DNA of 64,000 nucleotides from Mycobacterium sp. 852002-10029_SCH5224772 (GCF_001667315.1 NZ_LZHT01000041.1:124001-188000), one strand, 5' to 3'; positions 11,874 to 20,002 are shown, counted from the stretch's first letter. The notes: a model not told the origin generated them from the letters alone. Made by a program: numbers and translations.

Positions 11874-12899
11874 ATGGCCCACGACTGGTTGCTCGTGGAG
11901 ACGCTCGGGGGTGATCCCACCGTTGTGGCGCAGGGCCGCCAACTCAAAAATCTCGTCCCGATCACCACGTTCTTGCGCCGCAGCCCCTATCTCGCCGCGG
12001 TCCGCACGGCGATCGCCGAGTCGGTGCAGACCGGCCAGGCCCTGACCAGCATCACGCCCAAGCGTGATCGCATCATTCGCACCGAACCGGTGGTGATGTC
12101 CGACGGTCTCATCCACGGCGTGCACGTGTGGACCGGCCCCTCCGACATCGACCCGCCCGAGCGCCCGATTCCGGGGCCGCTGAAGTGGGACCTGACCCTG
12201 GGGGTGGCGACCGACACCCGCGAATCGCTGATCAACAGCGGCAAGAATCCCGAAGTCGAAGTCACCTTCGGCAGGGCCTTCGCCGAAGACCTTCCCTCCC
12301 GCGAACTCAACCCGAACGAAACCAAAGTGCTGGCCATGGCGGTCAAGGCCAAGCCCGACCAAACATTGTGCAGCACCTGGGATCTCACCGACTGGCATGG
12401 AAACGCCATCCGGATAGGCTTCGTTGCGCGCACGATTCTGGAGCCGGGCCCCGACGGCCGTGAGCACTTGGTGGCGCGGGCGATCAATTGGCAATCCGAA
12501 CTGAAGGGTCCTGCGGTGTCGACCGATGATCTGGCGCAGCGGATCCTCAGCGGCCTCGCGCAAGCCGGAGTTCACCGCGCGCTGATCGACCTCAACAACT
12601 GGACCCTGTTGAAATGGCTCGACGAGCCCTGCCCCTTTTACGACTGGCGAAGCAGTGAGACGGGAAAGCCGCGGGTCCATCCCGACGATCATGACGTGAT
12701 GTCCACCATGACAACGGAATTCGGTGGGGGCGCCACCAGCCGGGTGTTGCGCCTGCCCGGGCACGACGGGGATTGGGTGCCGATGCATGTCACCATCAAC
12801 CGGGTAGAGCTGGAGCCCGATACGTACGCCGGGCTGGTGTCCCTGCGCTTGCCCACCGATGACGAACTTGCCGCCGCGGGACTGCCGCAGACGCCCTAG
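11874..12899 (+). CDS. Conserved protein of Rv3651 type, possible sensor-like domains
   Basis: A 341-residue cytosolic protein with no signal or transmembrane segment. Position between the helicase and the Tad-like operon identifies it as the Rv3651 orthologue, for which I recall a structural report of sensor-type (PAS-like) domains; that is memory, not something I can derive here. No catalytic motif or DNA-binding helix is visible. It begins MAHDWLLVETLGGDP. It starts 81 bp after the helicase and is likely co-transcribed with it. Its stop overlaps the end of the convergent TadE-like gene by four bases. Function unassigned. Confidence 0.75.
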   Translation: MAHDWLLVETLGGDPTVVAQGRQLKNLVPITTFLRRSPYLAAVRTAIAESVQTGQALTSITPKRDRIIRTEPVVMSDGLIHGVHVWTGPSDIDPPERPIPGPLKWDLTLGVATDTRESLINSGKNPEVEVTFGRAFAEDLPSRELNPNETKVLAMAVKAKPDQTLCSTWDLTDWHGNAIRIGFVARTILEPGPDGREHLVARAINWQSELKGPAVSTDDLAQRILSGLAQAGVHRALIDLNNWTLLKWLDEPCPFYDWRSSETGKPRVHPDDHDVMSTMTTEFGGGATSRVLRLPGHDGDWVPMHVTINRVELEPDTYAGLVSLRLPTDDELAAAGLPQTP

Positions 12900-13270
12900 T
12901 CATCCACGCCGTTCGTCGGCCCCGCCCGCGCGGTTGCCCTCGCCGTACCGGCGACCACGACCGCCACCCGCGCCGTGATGACGACATCGAGACCGTCGAC
13001 CACACAGCCGATGTCGTCGACCCGCATCTCGCGGGCGACGGCAACCGCCCTGACGCAGGCCGCGCCGGATCCGGACGTCAGGTCGGCCGCCGCGGCCAGG
13101 GCGGACAGGTCGGCTGCCGCCTGTGCGCGGTGACGGGCCACCACCGCCGAACCGAGATAGGCGGCGACGCCGGTTGCCCATAGCAACACCACGACCATCC
13201 AGGCCGCCACCAGTGTGGCCGAGCCCCGATCATCGTGACGGCTCCGCTGCGGCGACCGCTTTGGCGGCAA
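12896..13270 (-). CDS. TadE-like protein (Rv3654c type)
   Basis: Small secretion-neighbourhood protein with the TadE-like opening DRGSATLVAAWMVVVLL, a single N-terminal hydrophobic segment preceded by charged residues, as in class III pseudopilins, followed by a soluble region with two cysteines. The start is unsure: TTG 13270 keeps the charged residues ahead of the helix; ATG 13198 would begin inside the helix and give 100 residues. With TTG it overlaps the preceding gene by 41 bases. The tuberculosis counterpart was reported, with Rv3655c, as a secreted factor that dampens macrophage apoptosis (recalled literature). Last gene of the Tad-like operon. Confidence 0.8.
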   Translation of the reverse strand: MPPKRSPQRSRHDDRGSATLVAAWMVVVLLWATGVAAYLGSAVVARHRAQAAADLSALAAAADLTSGSGAACVRAVAVAREMRVDDIGCVVDGLDVVITARVAVVVAGTARATARAGPTNGVDD

Positions 13271-13559
13271 TATCCAAGGCGGGCAAGAACTTCGAATGCG
13301 CGGCAACCGTGGCCACCAAAAATTTCCCGTCGCGATGCAGATCGACCCGCGCCCCGCTGGGCGCGAGCCGCACGGCGGCGGCCACGGCGGAGCGTTCGTC
13401 GCCGCGGGCGGCCAGCCGGGCGGCCTCGCGGGCGGCGTCGATGCAGCGCACCTGCATCGAAACCGCGCTGACACCGGCCAGGCACACCACCAGCACCACC
13501 ACGAGCGAGGCGATGCCCAGCGCCGCCTCAACGGTGCTCGCGCCGGCACTGCCGGCTAC
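13230..13559 (-). CDS. TadE-like pseudopilin (Rv3655c type), start codon unclear
   Basis: About 109 residues beginning AGSAGASTVEAALG, then one hydrophobic helix and a soluble domain with RCIDAAREAARLAARGD, typical of TadE proteins. The coding frame is clear but no ATG, GTG or TTG opens it at the right place: the frame starts with GTA directly overlapping the pilin stop codon (GTGTAG). The next in-frame GTG lies within the membrane helix. Reinitiation on a non-standard codon, or frameshifting from the pilin gene, are possible. The tuberculosis protein is reported as an anti-apoptotic effector together with Rv3654c. Confidence 0.75.
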   Translation of the reverse strand, partial: VAGSAGASTVEAALGIASLVVVLVVCLAGVSAVSMQVRCIDAAREAARLAARGDERSAVAAAVRLAPSGARVDLHRDGKFLVATVAAHSKFLPALDIAAKAVAAAEPSR

Positions 13560-13756
13560 ACCTTGGTGTTGAGGGCGCGACCGATGATGTTGGTCAGCGC
13601 CGACACGATGGAGTCGCCGGTGACCACCGCGTACAGCACCGCGCCGAAGGCCGCCGCGGCGATGGTGCCGATGGCGTACTCGACCGTCGACATGCCCGAC
13701 TCGTCGGCCGCCAGGACGGCCACGCGCTCGGCGAATTGGCGAAACACGTTGATCAT
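13556..13756 (-). CDS. Flp-like small pilin (DUF4244, Rv3656c type)
   Basis: A 66-residue prepilin-like protein. A short charged leader ends at ESGMSTVEYAIGTIAAAAF: cleavage after Gly would leave Met-Ser-Thr-Val-Glu, with the Glu at position 5 expected for type IVb pilins, followed by a long hydrophobic helix. It would be the structural subunit of a Tad/Flp-type fibre or secretion pseudopilus. ATG 13756 has AAAGGAAA upstream. No prepilin peptidase gene is in the window. It lies between the TadC-like gene and the two TadE-like genes. Confidence 0.88.
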   Translation of the reverse strand: MINVFRQFAERVAVLAADESGMSTVEYAIGTIAAAAFGAVLYAVVTGDSIVSALTNIIGRALNTKV

Positions 13757-13774
13757 CAAGGGTTTCCTTTCGTT

Positions 13775-14371
13775 TCACAGCAGGCCCGACCGCAGCACAT
13801 CACCGGCTAAACCGGCCACCACGGGGACGATGCCCAGGCAGACGAACGCCGGCAAGAAGCACAGGCCGAGCGGCCCGGCGATCAGCACCCCGGCCCGCTC
13901 GGCGGCGGCGGTGGCCGCGTGCGCGGCGTCGTGGCGGGACTGGTCGGCCAACTCGGCGACACCGCCGGCCAGCGCCGCACCCGAGGACGCCGAACGGCGC
14001 GCCAACCGCAGCAGTGCGTCGATCTGCGTGTCGCCCGGGTCCGCGGACTGATCCGACGGAATCGACCATGCCACAGCGGGATCGGCGCCGAGCGCCAGCA
14101 GGTCGGCGGCGCGGCGCAGGACGCGGGCCAGCTGCGGCGGCGCGGACGGTGCGGCGGCCGCCGCGGCGGTCGACACCGCCATGCCCGCCCCCAGGCACAC
14201 GGCCAGCACGTCGAGACAGGACGCGACCGCCAGCGGATCCGGGCCATCCGGTCGCCCGGGCGCCGGCCGCACCCGACCCCCGCGCACCGGCATCCCGGCA
14301 CGTCGTCGCGTCAGTGACGGACCGGGACCGATTAATAGTGCCACGGCCAGCAGCGTCGCCACGAGACTCAT
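13775..14371 (-). CDS. TadC-like type II secretion F-domain membrane protein
   Basis: A 198-residue protein corresponding to Rv3657c. It has an N-terminal membrane segment, a cytoplasmic region rich in Ala, Arg and Leu resembling half of a T2SSF domain (DVLAVCLGAGM... with the ARRSASSGAALAGGVAELAD segment), and a C-terminal hydrophobic segment. It would pair with the TadB-like protein to form the inner-membrane platform that couples the ATPase to pilin assembly. ATG 14371 is clear, 13 bp after the TadB-like stop. Confidence 0.85.
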   Translation of the reverse strand: MSLVATLLAVALLIGPGPSLTRRRAGMPVRGGRVRPAPGRPDGPDPLAVASCLDVLAVCLGAGMAVSTAAAAAAPSAPPQLARVLRRAADLLALGADPAVAWSIPSDQSADPGDTQIDALLRLARRSASSGAALAGGVAELADQSRHDAAHAATAAAERAGVLIAGPLGLCFLPAFVCLGIVPVVAGLAGDVLRSGLL

Positions 14372-14384
14372 GGTGCCTCCCGGT

Positions 14385-15188
14385 TCACGGCGCCACCCGA
14401 TCGGCGATGCGGTCCGACCACAACAGCCCGCCGCATGTCAGTGTCGCGCCGATGAGCAAGAGCCATCCGCCCGCCTGCCCGCCCAGCAAGAACGCCAGCG
14501 GCCGGGCTCCGATCAGTTGACCCAACAGCACGCCCAGCACCGGTAGAGCGGCCAGTATCGCCGCGGTTGCGCGCGCGCCGGCCAGGCTCGATAAAACGCG
14601 CGCCGAGAACCGTTGCCGCTCAGCGATATCGCGTTGGGCGGCGCGCATCAGGGTGGCTATCCCCAACCCATTGTCAGTGGCCAGCTGCCAGCACAGCGCG
14701 AGCCGTTCCCAATGCGCGGGCAGCGCCGAGGAGCAGGATGCGGCGGCCAGGCCCGCCGCAACATCGGCCCCGAGCCGGGCCCGCGCCGCCACCGAGCGCA
14801 GCGACACCGCGACCGCGCCGGCGGTCTCGTCGGCGGCGACGCCGAAAGCGCGCACCGGATGCGAGCCGGCCCGCAGTTCACCGACCAGCACATCCAGCGC
14901 GGTCTCCAGCGCGTGCCCCTCACGGCCGGCCCGCCGGATGCGGCGGCGGCGACGATAACGCAGGCTCGCGGTCGCGGCCACGACCGTGACGCAAAGAATG
15001 GTGGTGAGCGGCAGCAAGACCACGGCGGCGCCGCCGAGACCTGCTGCGACCCAACCCGCCCCGCGAAGCCCGTTCGCCGGGAGCCGCCGCCCCGGTGGCG
15101 CCACCGGGCAGAGCCGCCGGCGGGGTGAGGGCCGACCGGCGACCAGCGCGAGCGACAACAGCAGCGCGTCGATCTGCGGGCCGTTCAC
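14385..15188 (-). CDS. TadB-like type II secretion F-domain membrane protein
   Basis: A 267-residue integral membrane protein (Rv3658c type). Two membrane segments near the N-terminus are followed by a cytoplasmic T2SSF domain (LDVLVGELRAGSHPVRAF...) and C-terminal hydrophobic helices. It would form the membrane platform with the TadC-like partner. GTG 15188 is chosen since it makes a four-base GTGA overlap with the ATPase stop and agrees with the expected length; the frame is open further upstream. Confidence 0.88.
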   Translation of the reverse strand: MNGPQIDALLLSLALVAGRPSPRRRLCPVAPPGRRLPANGLRGAGWVAAGLGGAAVVLLPLTTILCVTVVAATASLRYRRRRRIRRAGREGHALETALDVLVGELRAGSHPVRAFGVAADETAGAVAVSLRSVAARARLGADVAAGLAAASCSSALPAHWERLALCWQLATDNGLGIATLMRAAQRDIAERQRFSARVLSSLAGARATAAILAALPVLGVLLGQLIGARPLAFLLGGQAGGWLLLIGATLTCGGLLWSDRIADRVAP

Positions 15189-16348
15189 GCCGGCGTCCGG
15201 CTTTGCAAGACGCGCCGCAGCTGCGGGGCGTCGTCGGTCATCCCTCGATCCGCGTGCCACGCCGTGACCGCCCGGACCTCTCCTCGAACCGGTTGCAGCA
15301 CAGCGATTTCACTGAGTCGTCGCTGACCGGTACGGTCGCGCTCGACATGCAGCAGCACCCGGACGGCCGCGGCGAGTTGGCTGTGCAGCGCGGCACGGTC
15401 GAGACCGCCGAGCGCGCCCAGTGCCTCCAGGCGGGCGGGTACCTCGCCGGGGCTGTTGGCGTGCACGGTGCCCGCGCCGCCGTCGTGCCCGGTGTTCAGC
15501 GCCGCCAGCAGGTCCACCACTTCAGCGCCCCTCACCTCGCCGACCACGATGCGGTCGGGCCGCATCCGAAGCGCCTGCCGGACCAGTTGGCGCACCGGGA
15601 CTTCGCCGACGCCTTCGACGTTGGCGCACCGCGCGACGAGTTTCACCAGATGGGGGTGCCGCGGGGCCAATTCGGCAGCATCCTCGACGCAGACGATCCG
15701 TTCGGCGTGCGGCACGGCGCCCAGCATCGCGGCGAGCAACGTCGTCTTGCCCGCACCGGTTCCACCGCTCACCAGGAACGCCAGCCGCGCAGCGATGATC
15801 TCGGCGACCAGCGCAGCGGCCGCGGGCTCGATCGCACCCGCGGCGGTCAGGGCCGCCAAATCCTGGCTGGCGGGCCGCAGCACCCGCAGCGACAAACAGG
15901 TGCCCGCGGCGGCCACCGGCGGCAGCACCGCGTGTAGCCGCACCGCAAATCCCCGGGCTCCGATTCCGGTCAGCTCGCCATCCACCCAGGGTTGCGCGTC
16001 ATCGAGCCGCCGACCGGCGGCCAGCGCCAGCCGCTGCGCCAACCGCCGCACTGCGGCCTCGTCGGGGAAGCGAATCCCGGTGCGCCGCAGACCGTTCCCG
16101 TCGTCGACCCATACCGCGTCCGGTGCGGTGACCAAGACGTCGGTCGTACCGTCCGCGCAGAGCAGCGGTTCGAGGATACCGGCGCCGGTGAGTTCGGTCT
16201 GCAGCACACGGAGATTGGCCAGCACCTCGGTGTCGCCGAGCATCCCGCCGGACTCGGCCCGGATCGCGGCGGCCACCGCGGAAGGCCCCAGCGGCCCGGC
16301 TTCGGTGGCCAGTCGCTCGCGGACACGCTCGATCAGTGAACCGCTCAC
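15185..16348 (-). CDS. TadA/CpaF-like secretion ATPase
   Basis: A 387-residue type II/IV secretion ATPase that powers assembly of the Tad-like apparatus. Walker A is GGTGAGKTT and the Walker B region is IVVGEVRGAE; an arginine-rich segment (RQALRMRPDR) and a His box-like TGHDGGAGTVHANS lie between and after, as in CpaF/TadA. The N-terminal domain is of the CpaF type. GTG 16348 overlaps the upstream CpaE-like stop as GTGA. Corresponds to Rv3659c and to the helicase/secretion-neighbourhood ATPase family of Actinobacteria. Confidence 0.94.
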   Translation of the reverse strand: MSGSLIERVRERLATEAGPLGPSAVAAAIRAESGGMLGDTEVLANLRVLQTELTGAGILEPLLCADGTTDVLVTAPDAVWVDDGNGLRRTGIRFPDEAAVRRLAQRLALAAGRRLDDAQPWVDGELTGIGARGFAVRLHAVLPPVAAAGTCLSLRVLRPASQDLAALTAAGAIEPAAAALVAEIIAARLAFLVSGGTGAGKTTLLAAMLGAVPHAERIVCVEDAAELAPRHPHLVKLVARCANVEGVGEVPVRQLVRQALRMRPDRIVVGEVRGAEVVDLLAALNTGHDGGAGTVHANSPGEVPARLEALGALGGLDRAALHSQLAAAVRVLLHVERDRTGQRRLSEIAVLQPVRGEVRAVTAWHADRGMTDDAPQLRRVLQSRTPA

Positions 16349-17466
16349 GCGGCCCGCCCGTTTCGCCCCGGCCGTGCACCGGCGGGAGGCAGCACGCCCA
16401 GCACCTCGCGGGCCGCCACGGCGAGCGCAGACCGCCGCCCCATTCGCAGGCCGCCCCGCTCGACCTGCTCGCCCAGTTGCGGCTGCGCTTTGATCGCCGC
16501 CAGCAACGGCAGGCCGGCGATCTCGGCGATCTCGGCCGCGCGCAGTCCGCCCGGCGACGGACCCCGCACCACCAGGCCCACGTTGGGATTGATGGAGGCC
16601 AGGACCGGAGCCATCGCGCCGGTCGCGGCGCACGCGCGCACATCACAGCGGCTGACGACGACGACAAGGTCGGCGGCGCTCAGGGCGGCCTGGGTCGCAT
16701 CGGTGAAGCGGCGGGGCAGGTCGCAGATCACGCTGACCGCCCCCCGGCGGCCGGCGTCGATGACGGCGTGCACCGGCCCGGCACCCACCTCGTAGCCGCG
16801 CCGAGTCCCGGACAGGACGCTGACTCCGCGGTGTCGTGGCAACGCATCGCGCACCGCCGGCCAGGCGAGCCGTCCACCCTGCAGCGCAAGATCCGGCCAG
16901 CGCAACCCCGGCGCGTTCTCACCGCCGAGCAACAATTCGATGCCGCCACCCCACGGGTCGAGATCCACCAGCAGCGCATCGGTGGCGGCCTGAGCCAGGG
17001 CGACCGCGAGCAAAGAGGCGCCGGCGCCGCCGCAGCCTCCGATGACGGCGACCGCGTGGCCGCGCGACCCGTCGTCGCGTGCCGACTCGGTGGCTTCGGC
17101 GAGTTCACCAACCAGATCGCCCGCTTGCCCGGGCAGTCGCAGCACATGCTTTGCGCCGACGCTGACGGCGGCCGCCCACGTCGTCGTCTCGGGCTCGGCC
17201 ACCGTCAGCACGGTCACGTGGTCGCGGCGTGGCAGCGCCCAGCGCCCGCAGCGCGCGGCCGCCCGCGCGTCCAGCACGACGGCCGCGGCCGCCGCCCAGG
17301 TCTTACGGCTCACCGGCGACGCGTCGGCGGCATGCACCACGCGTACCCCGGCGGCGGCCGCCACCCGATCCACCTCGGCGCGCAGTTCGGGCTCGGCCAG
17401 CATCGCCAACACCCCTGCGGAACCCGCCGCGCGACGGGGGTCGTCCGATCCGTAAGTGCCAGCCAT
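16345..17466 (-). CDS. CpaE/MinD-like protein (Ssd, Rv3660c type)
   Basis: A 373-residue ParA/MinD-related protein. The N-terminal third is a degenerate receiver-like domain; a deviant Walker region follows (AVIGGCGGAGASLLAVALA), where the final Lys/Ser-Thr of a canonical P-loop is replaced, as in CpaE proteins that localise Tad pili. LLVDLDPWGGG and VICDLPR match the switch regions. The tuberculosis protein was named Ssd, septum site determining, after its effect on division when overproduced (recalled literature). First gene of the operon that runs to 12896; ATG 17466. Confidence 0.9.
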   Translation of the reverse strand: MAGTYGSDDPRRAAGSAGVLAMLAEPELRAEVDRVAAAAGVRVVHAADASPVSRKTWAAAAAVVLDARAAARCGRWALPRRDHVTVLTVAEPETTTWAAAVSVGAKHVLRLPGQAGDLVGELAEATESARDDGSRGHAVAVIGGCGGAGASLLAVALAQAATDALLVDLDPWGGGIELLLGGENAPGLRWPDLALQGGRLAWPAVRDALPRHRGVSVLSGTRRGYEVGAGPVHAVIDAGRRGAVSVICDLPRRFTDATQAALSAADLVVVVSRCDVRACAATGAMAPVLASINPNVGLVVRGPSPGGLRAAEIAEIAGLPLLAAIKAQPQLGEQVERGGLRMGRRSALAVAAREVLGVLPPAGARPGRNGRAA

Positions 17467-17642
17467 CCGTCCACTGTGCGGGGCCCCAACCTTGGCACAC
17501 CAGTCCCAAATGCGGATTTGGGGATAGAGACGCGAGTGTGCACAAACCGCGTGCGGCGGCGTTGCGCCAGCGACGACGGACGAACTCCCCGCAACGCGTC
17601 AAGGGCCGGTCCGAGCGCTCGAAACCGCGGGGAACCGGCCCA

Positions 17643-17751
17643 AAAAGACCCGAGAAAAGGGACGACCCCCGCCAGGGGGGGAGGAGGCGAGGGTCGTCGT
17701 GCATCAGCCCCGGGGGGTCGGGCTGATGCACCCTCGGCTCAAGGCCGAGTA
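17643..17751 (-). ncRNA. 6C small RNA (B11, ncRv13660c type)
   Basis: In the 450-bp gap between the CpaE-like and HAD genes, the minus strand encodes consecutive hairpins with C-rich loops: a short 5' hairpin (17749-17733), an 11-bp stem TGCATCAGCCC/GGGCTGATGCA with a CCCCCC loop (17730-17700), and a GACGACCC/GGGTCGTC stem enclosing another C-run (17698-17661) followed by T-runs that can end transcription. This is the hallmark of the actinobacterial 6C RNA, and the tuberculosis B11 RNA maps to the same gap and strand. A TATAGT -10 lies at 17763-17758 in an unusually AT-rich stretch. Its C-rich loops are expected to pair with G-rich ribosome sites of target mRNAs. I see nothing else in this gap. 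Confidence 0.85.
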
Positions 17752-17757
17752 ATGCTT

Positions 17758-17763
17758 ACTATA
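17758..17763 (-). promoter_or_regulatory. -10 element of the 6C RNA promoter
   Basis: TATAGT on the minus strand, in an AT-rich island (17758-17815) that stands out from the GC-rich surroundings. A TTGCAT sequence 19 bp upstream is the best -35 candidate. The implied start is near 17751, just before the first hairpin. Spacing is slightly long, so the -35 is uncertain. Confidence 0.55.
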
Positions 17764-17916
17764 CACATGACAGTCCGCAATAATGCAATAGATCATTTAC
17801 TGAAAAATGACCTTGAGCCGCGAAAACACTGCTCCACCGGCCTCCCGCATGGCCCTGAGCGGCCATTTCCGGTGCGGGATCGCGGCGCGACGGCACCGTC
17901 GACCTATGCTGGGTCC

Positions 17917-18774
17917 GTGACCGTCTTCGACCCGGCTGGGGAGCAGTCAGCCGCGGGGCAATCAGCGGCAAGCACCACTTCCCACGCCCGCACGGCAGCC
18001 TTCTTCGATCTGGACAAGACGATCATTGCCAAGTCCAGCACGCTGGCTTTCAGCAAACCGTTTTTTGCGCAGGGGCTGCTCAATCGCCGCGCCGTTCTCA
18101 AGTCCAGCTACGCCCAGTTCATCTATTTGCTCTCCGGTGCCGATCATGACCAGATGGATCGGATGCGTGCCCACATGACCAACATGTGCACCGGCTGGGA
18201 CGTGGAGCAGGTCAAGTCGATCGTCAACGAGACGCTGCACGACATCGTGACCCCACTGGTGTTCGCCGAAGCCGCCGACCTGATCGCGGCCCACAAATTG
18301 TGCGGGCGTGACGTCGTGGTCGTGTCGGCCTCCGGCGAGGAAATCGTCGCGCCCATCGCACGGGCCCTGGGTGCCACCCACGCGATGGCGACCCGGATGG
18401 TCGTCGAGGACGGCCGGTACACCGGCGAGATCGCGTTCTACTGCTACGGCGAGGGCAAGGTCCAAGCGATCCGCGAGCTGGCCACCCGCGAGGGCTACCC
18501 GCTGGAACACTGCTACGCGTACTCCGACTCGATCACCGACCTGCCGATGCTCGAGTCGGTCGGCAACCCCAGCGTGGTCAATCCCGACCGCGGACTGCGT
18601 AGGGAAGCCCTCGAACGCGGGTGGCCCGTGATGTCGTTCTCCCGCCCGGTGTCCTTGCGGGATCGCATCACGGCGCCGTCCGGTGCGGCGATCGCCACCA
18701 CCGCCGCGGTAGGCATCAGCGCGTTGGCGGCCGGGGCGGTCACCTACTCGTTGTTGCGCCGCTACGCGTTCTAG
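17917..18774 (+). CDS. HAD-family SerB-like phosphatase with C-terminal membrane anchor (Rv3661 type)
   Basis: A 285-residue haloacid-dehalogenase hydrolase. Motif I is FFDLDKT, motif II is VVVVSASGE, and motif III/IV is CYAYSDSITDLPML. The cap inserted after motif I places it with the SerB-like subfamily IB. The last 30 residues form a hydrophobic alanine-rich helix ending in LLRRYAF, suggesting a tail anchor. GTG 17917 (VTVFDPAGEQ) fits the expected length; the frame is open far upstream but through the 6C region. It lies between the two non-coding RNA genes. The substrate is unknown. Confidence 0.88.
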   Translation: MTVFDPAGEQSAAGQSAASTTSHARTAAFFDLDKTIIAKSSTLAFSKPFFAQGLLNRRAVLKSSYAQFIYLLSGADHDQMDRMRAHMTNMCTGWDVEQVKSIVNETLHDIVTPLVFAEAADLIAAHKLCGRDVVVVSASGEEIVAPIARALGATHAMATRMVVEDGRYTGEIAFYCYGEGKVQAIRELATREGYPLEHCYAYSDSITDLPMLESVGNPSVVNPDRGLRREALERGWPVMSFSRPVSLRDRITAPSGAAIATTAAVGISALAAGAVTYSLLRRYAF

Positions 18775-18885
18775 ACCAGATCCTCGGGGCGGCCGGGCAG
18801 CAAACACGTTGGCCGCACAATCCAATACGGCTTGGCAGACTTCGCAAAATTGGGCCTTGCTGTGCTAAGGGTCTAGTAGTACAAA

Positions 18886-19195
18886 GGAACCACGGAAGCC
18901 CGGTGAGGCCTAGGTCGATCCGGAAGAGAAGGTTCGATCTCCTGATCCGGGCGCCCAGCACGGTGCCCGGCACCCACGCGGAGTCATAGCCGCGAAAATG
19001 GCAGAAGTGTTGCGGGCCTGCGTAATTGCGAAAAGCGGAAGTGTCGACGGCCCTTTGGGTGGGGCTGCAACCAGAAGCGTCGCGAGATCGCCGAGGCCAA
19101 CCCACGCAGCCCAGAAATGCACGCTTGGTAACCGAGTCCCGTGCTAGCGGGCGGCGGACCGATCATTCGGGACGTCGCCCGCTCTGCATTTTTCA
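18886..19195 (+). ncRNA. Ms1-type RNA (MTS2823), RNA-polymerase-binding sRNA
   Basis: The 470-bp space between the HAD gene and the Rv3662c-like gene contains no ORF worth naming. It ends in a strong terminator (AGCGGGCG 19146-19153 with CGCCCGCT 19176-19183, then five T at 19189-19193). A -10-like TAGTAG (18874-18879) with TTGGGC 18 bp upstream would start a transcript of about 300 nt. Position, strand and length coincide with MTS2823, the M. tuberculosis homologue of M. smegmatis Ms1, an abundant stationary-phase RNA that binds core RNA polymerase lacking sigma (recalled literature). The exact 5' end is uncertain by perhaps 20 nt. Confidence 0.8.
19146..19193 (+). terminator. Intrinsic terminator of the Ms1-type RNA
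   Basis: An 8-bp perfect G+C stem with further pairing inside the loop, followed within ten bases by TTTTT. Such strong terminators with a T-run are uncommon in mycobacteria except after non-coding RNAs, which supports a discrete transcript ending here. Confidence 0.75.
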
Positions 19196-19243
19196 GACCG
19201 AGCGTCCGGTGCCGATTTCCCGGCGGGTCGGGTATCGCTTCAG

Positions 19244-20002
19244 CTACCGATTCGACATCGAGTCGGCGATCGCCAAAGCCTCTTTCGCACCGGCTTGCAT
19301 CGCTCGGCAACACAGCACCAGCCACGCCCCCACGCCCTCACGCGTGCCGTCGGCGAAACCCTGCGCCGCGTCGCGATAGGCCGCGGGTTGACGCATCCAG
19401 CTGACCTCGGGCACGCCCAACCCATGCGGGTCCAGCCCACTGGCGATGGTCACCAGCCTCGACACCGCGCGCGCAACCACGCCGTCAGAACTGCCGAATG
19501 GCTTCAGCGTCAACAACTCGCCGTGCGCGACCGCCGCGATCACCGGGGCAGGCGCCTGGGTGCGGCCGGTCACCAAGTCCGCCAAGGACTCCAGCCGCGG
19601 GCCCACGCCGGCATCGGCGCGGGGGCGACCCAACCGCTCGGCCTCGGCTTGGTCGGCCGCGGCCAGCATGTGCAGACGGGCCAACGCCTGCAGCGGCGCT
19701 CGTCGCCAGCTGCCGACGAGCGGGCCTTCGCCGCCCTCGAGCGCCTGCGCCACCCGAAGCGCCCCGGCGAACACCGGATCGCTCACCCTTCCGGCGTCGG
19801 CGAGGTCCTCCAGCCGGATGGGGCCACCGTCGAGGACCGACGACGCGCGGGCAGCCCGCAGCGCGGCCTCGGCTGCGGTCACGGGCCAGCCGCGCAAATT
19901 GGCCCGGTGGCGATGGGCGCGACCGAGCGCCTCGCGGGCGCGGTCACTGGCCTCGGCGACGCCGGGCAGTTCCATCAGGGGGGCCAGCGGATCAGTCGTC
20001 AC
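19244..20002 (-). CDS. Conserved hypothetical protein (Rv3662c type)
   Basis: A 252-residue soluble, largely helical protein rich in Ala and Leu. GTG 20002 (VTTDPLAPLMELPG) is chosen; it overlaps the end of the fused ABC ATPase gene by 11 bases, so the gene is probably the last of the dpp operon. A segment AALRAARASSVLDGG near residue 50 faintly recalls the N-terminal region of Fic proteins, but the Fic motif HxFx(D/E)GNGR is absent. I do not assign a function. Confidence 0.72.
   Translation of the reverse strand: MTTDPLAPLMELPGVAEASDRAREALGRAHRHRANLRGWPVTAAEAALRAARASSVLDGGPIRLEDLADAGRVSDPVFAGALRVAQALEGGEGPLVGSWRRAPLQALARLHMLAAADQAEAERLGRPRADAGVGPRLESLADLVTGRTQAPAPVIAAVAHGELLTLKPFGSSDGVVARAVSRLVTIASGLDPHGLGVPEVSWMRQPAAYRDAAQGFADGTREGVGAWLVLCCRAMQAGAKEALAIADSMSNR

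Noticed and set aside
16336-17916. Upstream extension of the HAD phosphatase frame over 1.5 kb
   Set aside because: It crosses the 6C RNA and runs antisense to the Ssd- and CpaF-like genes. GTG 17917 gives the expected length and N-terminus.
19244-20002. Fic-type AMP transferase identity for the Rv3662c-like protein
   Set aside because: A faint N-terminal resemblance only; the catalytic Fic motif is missing.
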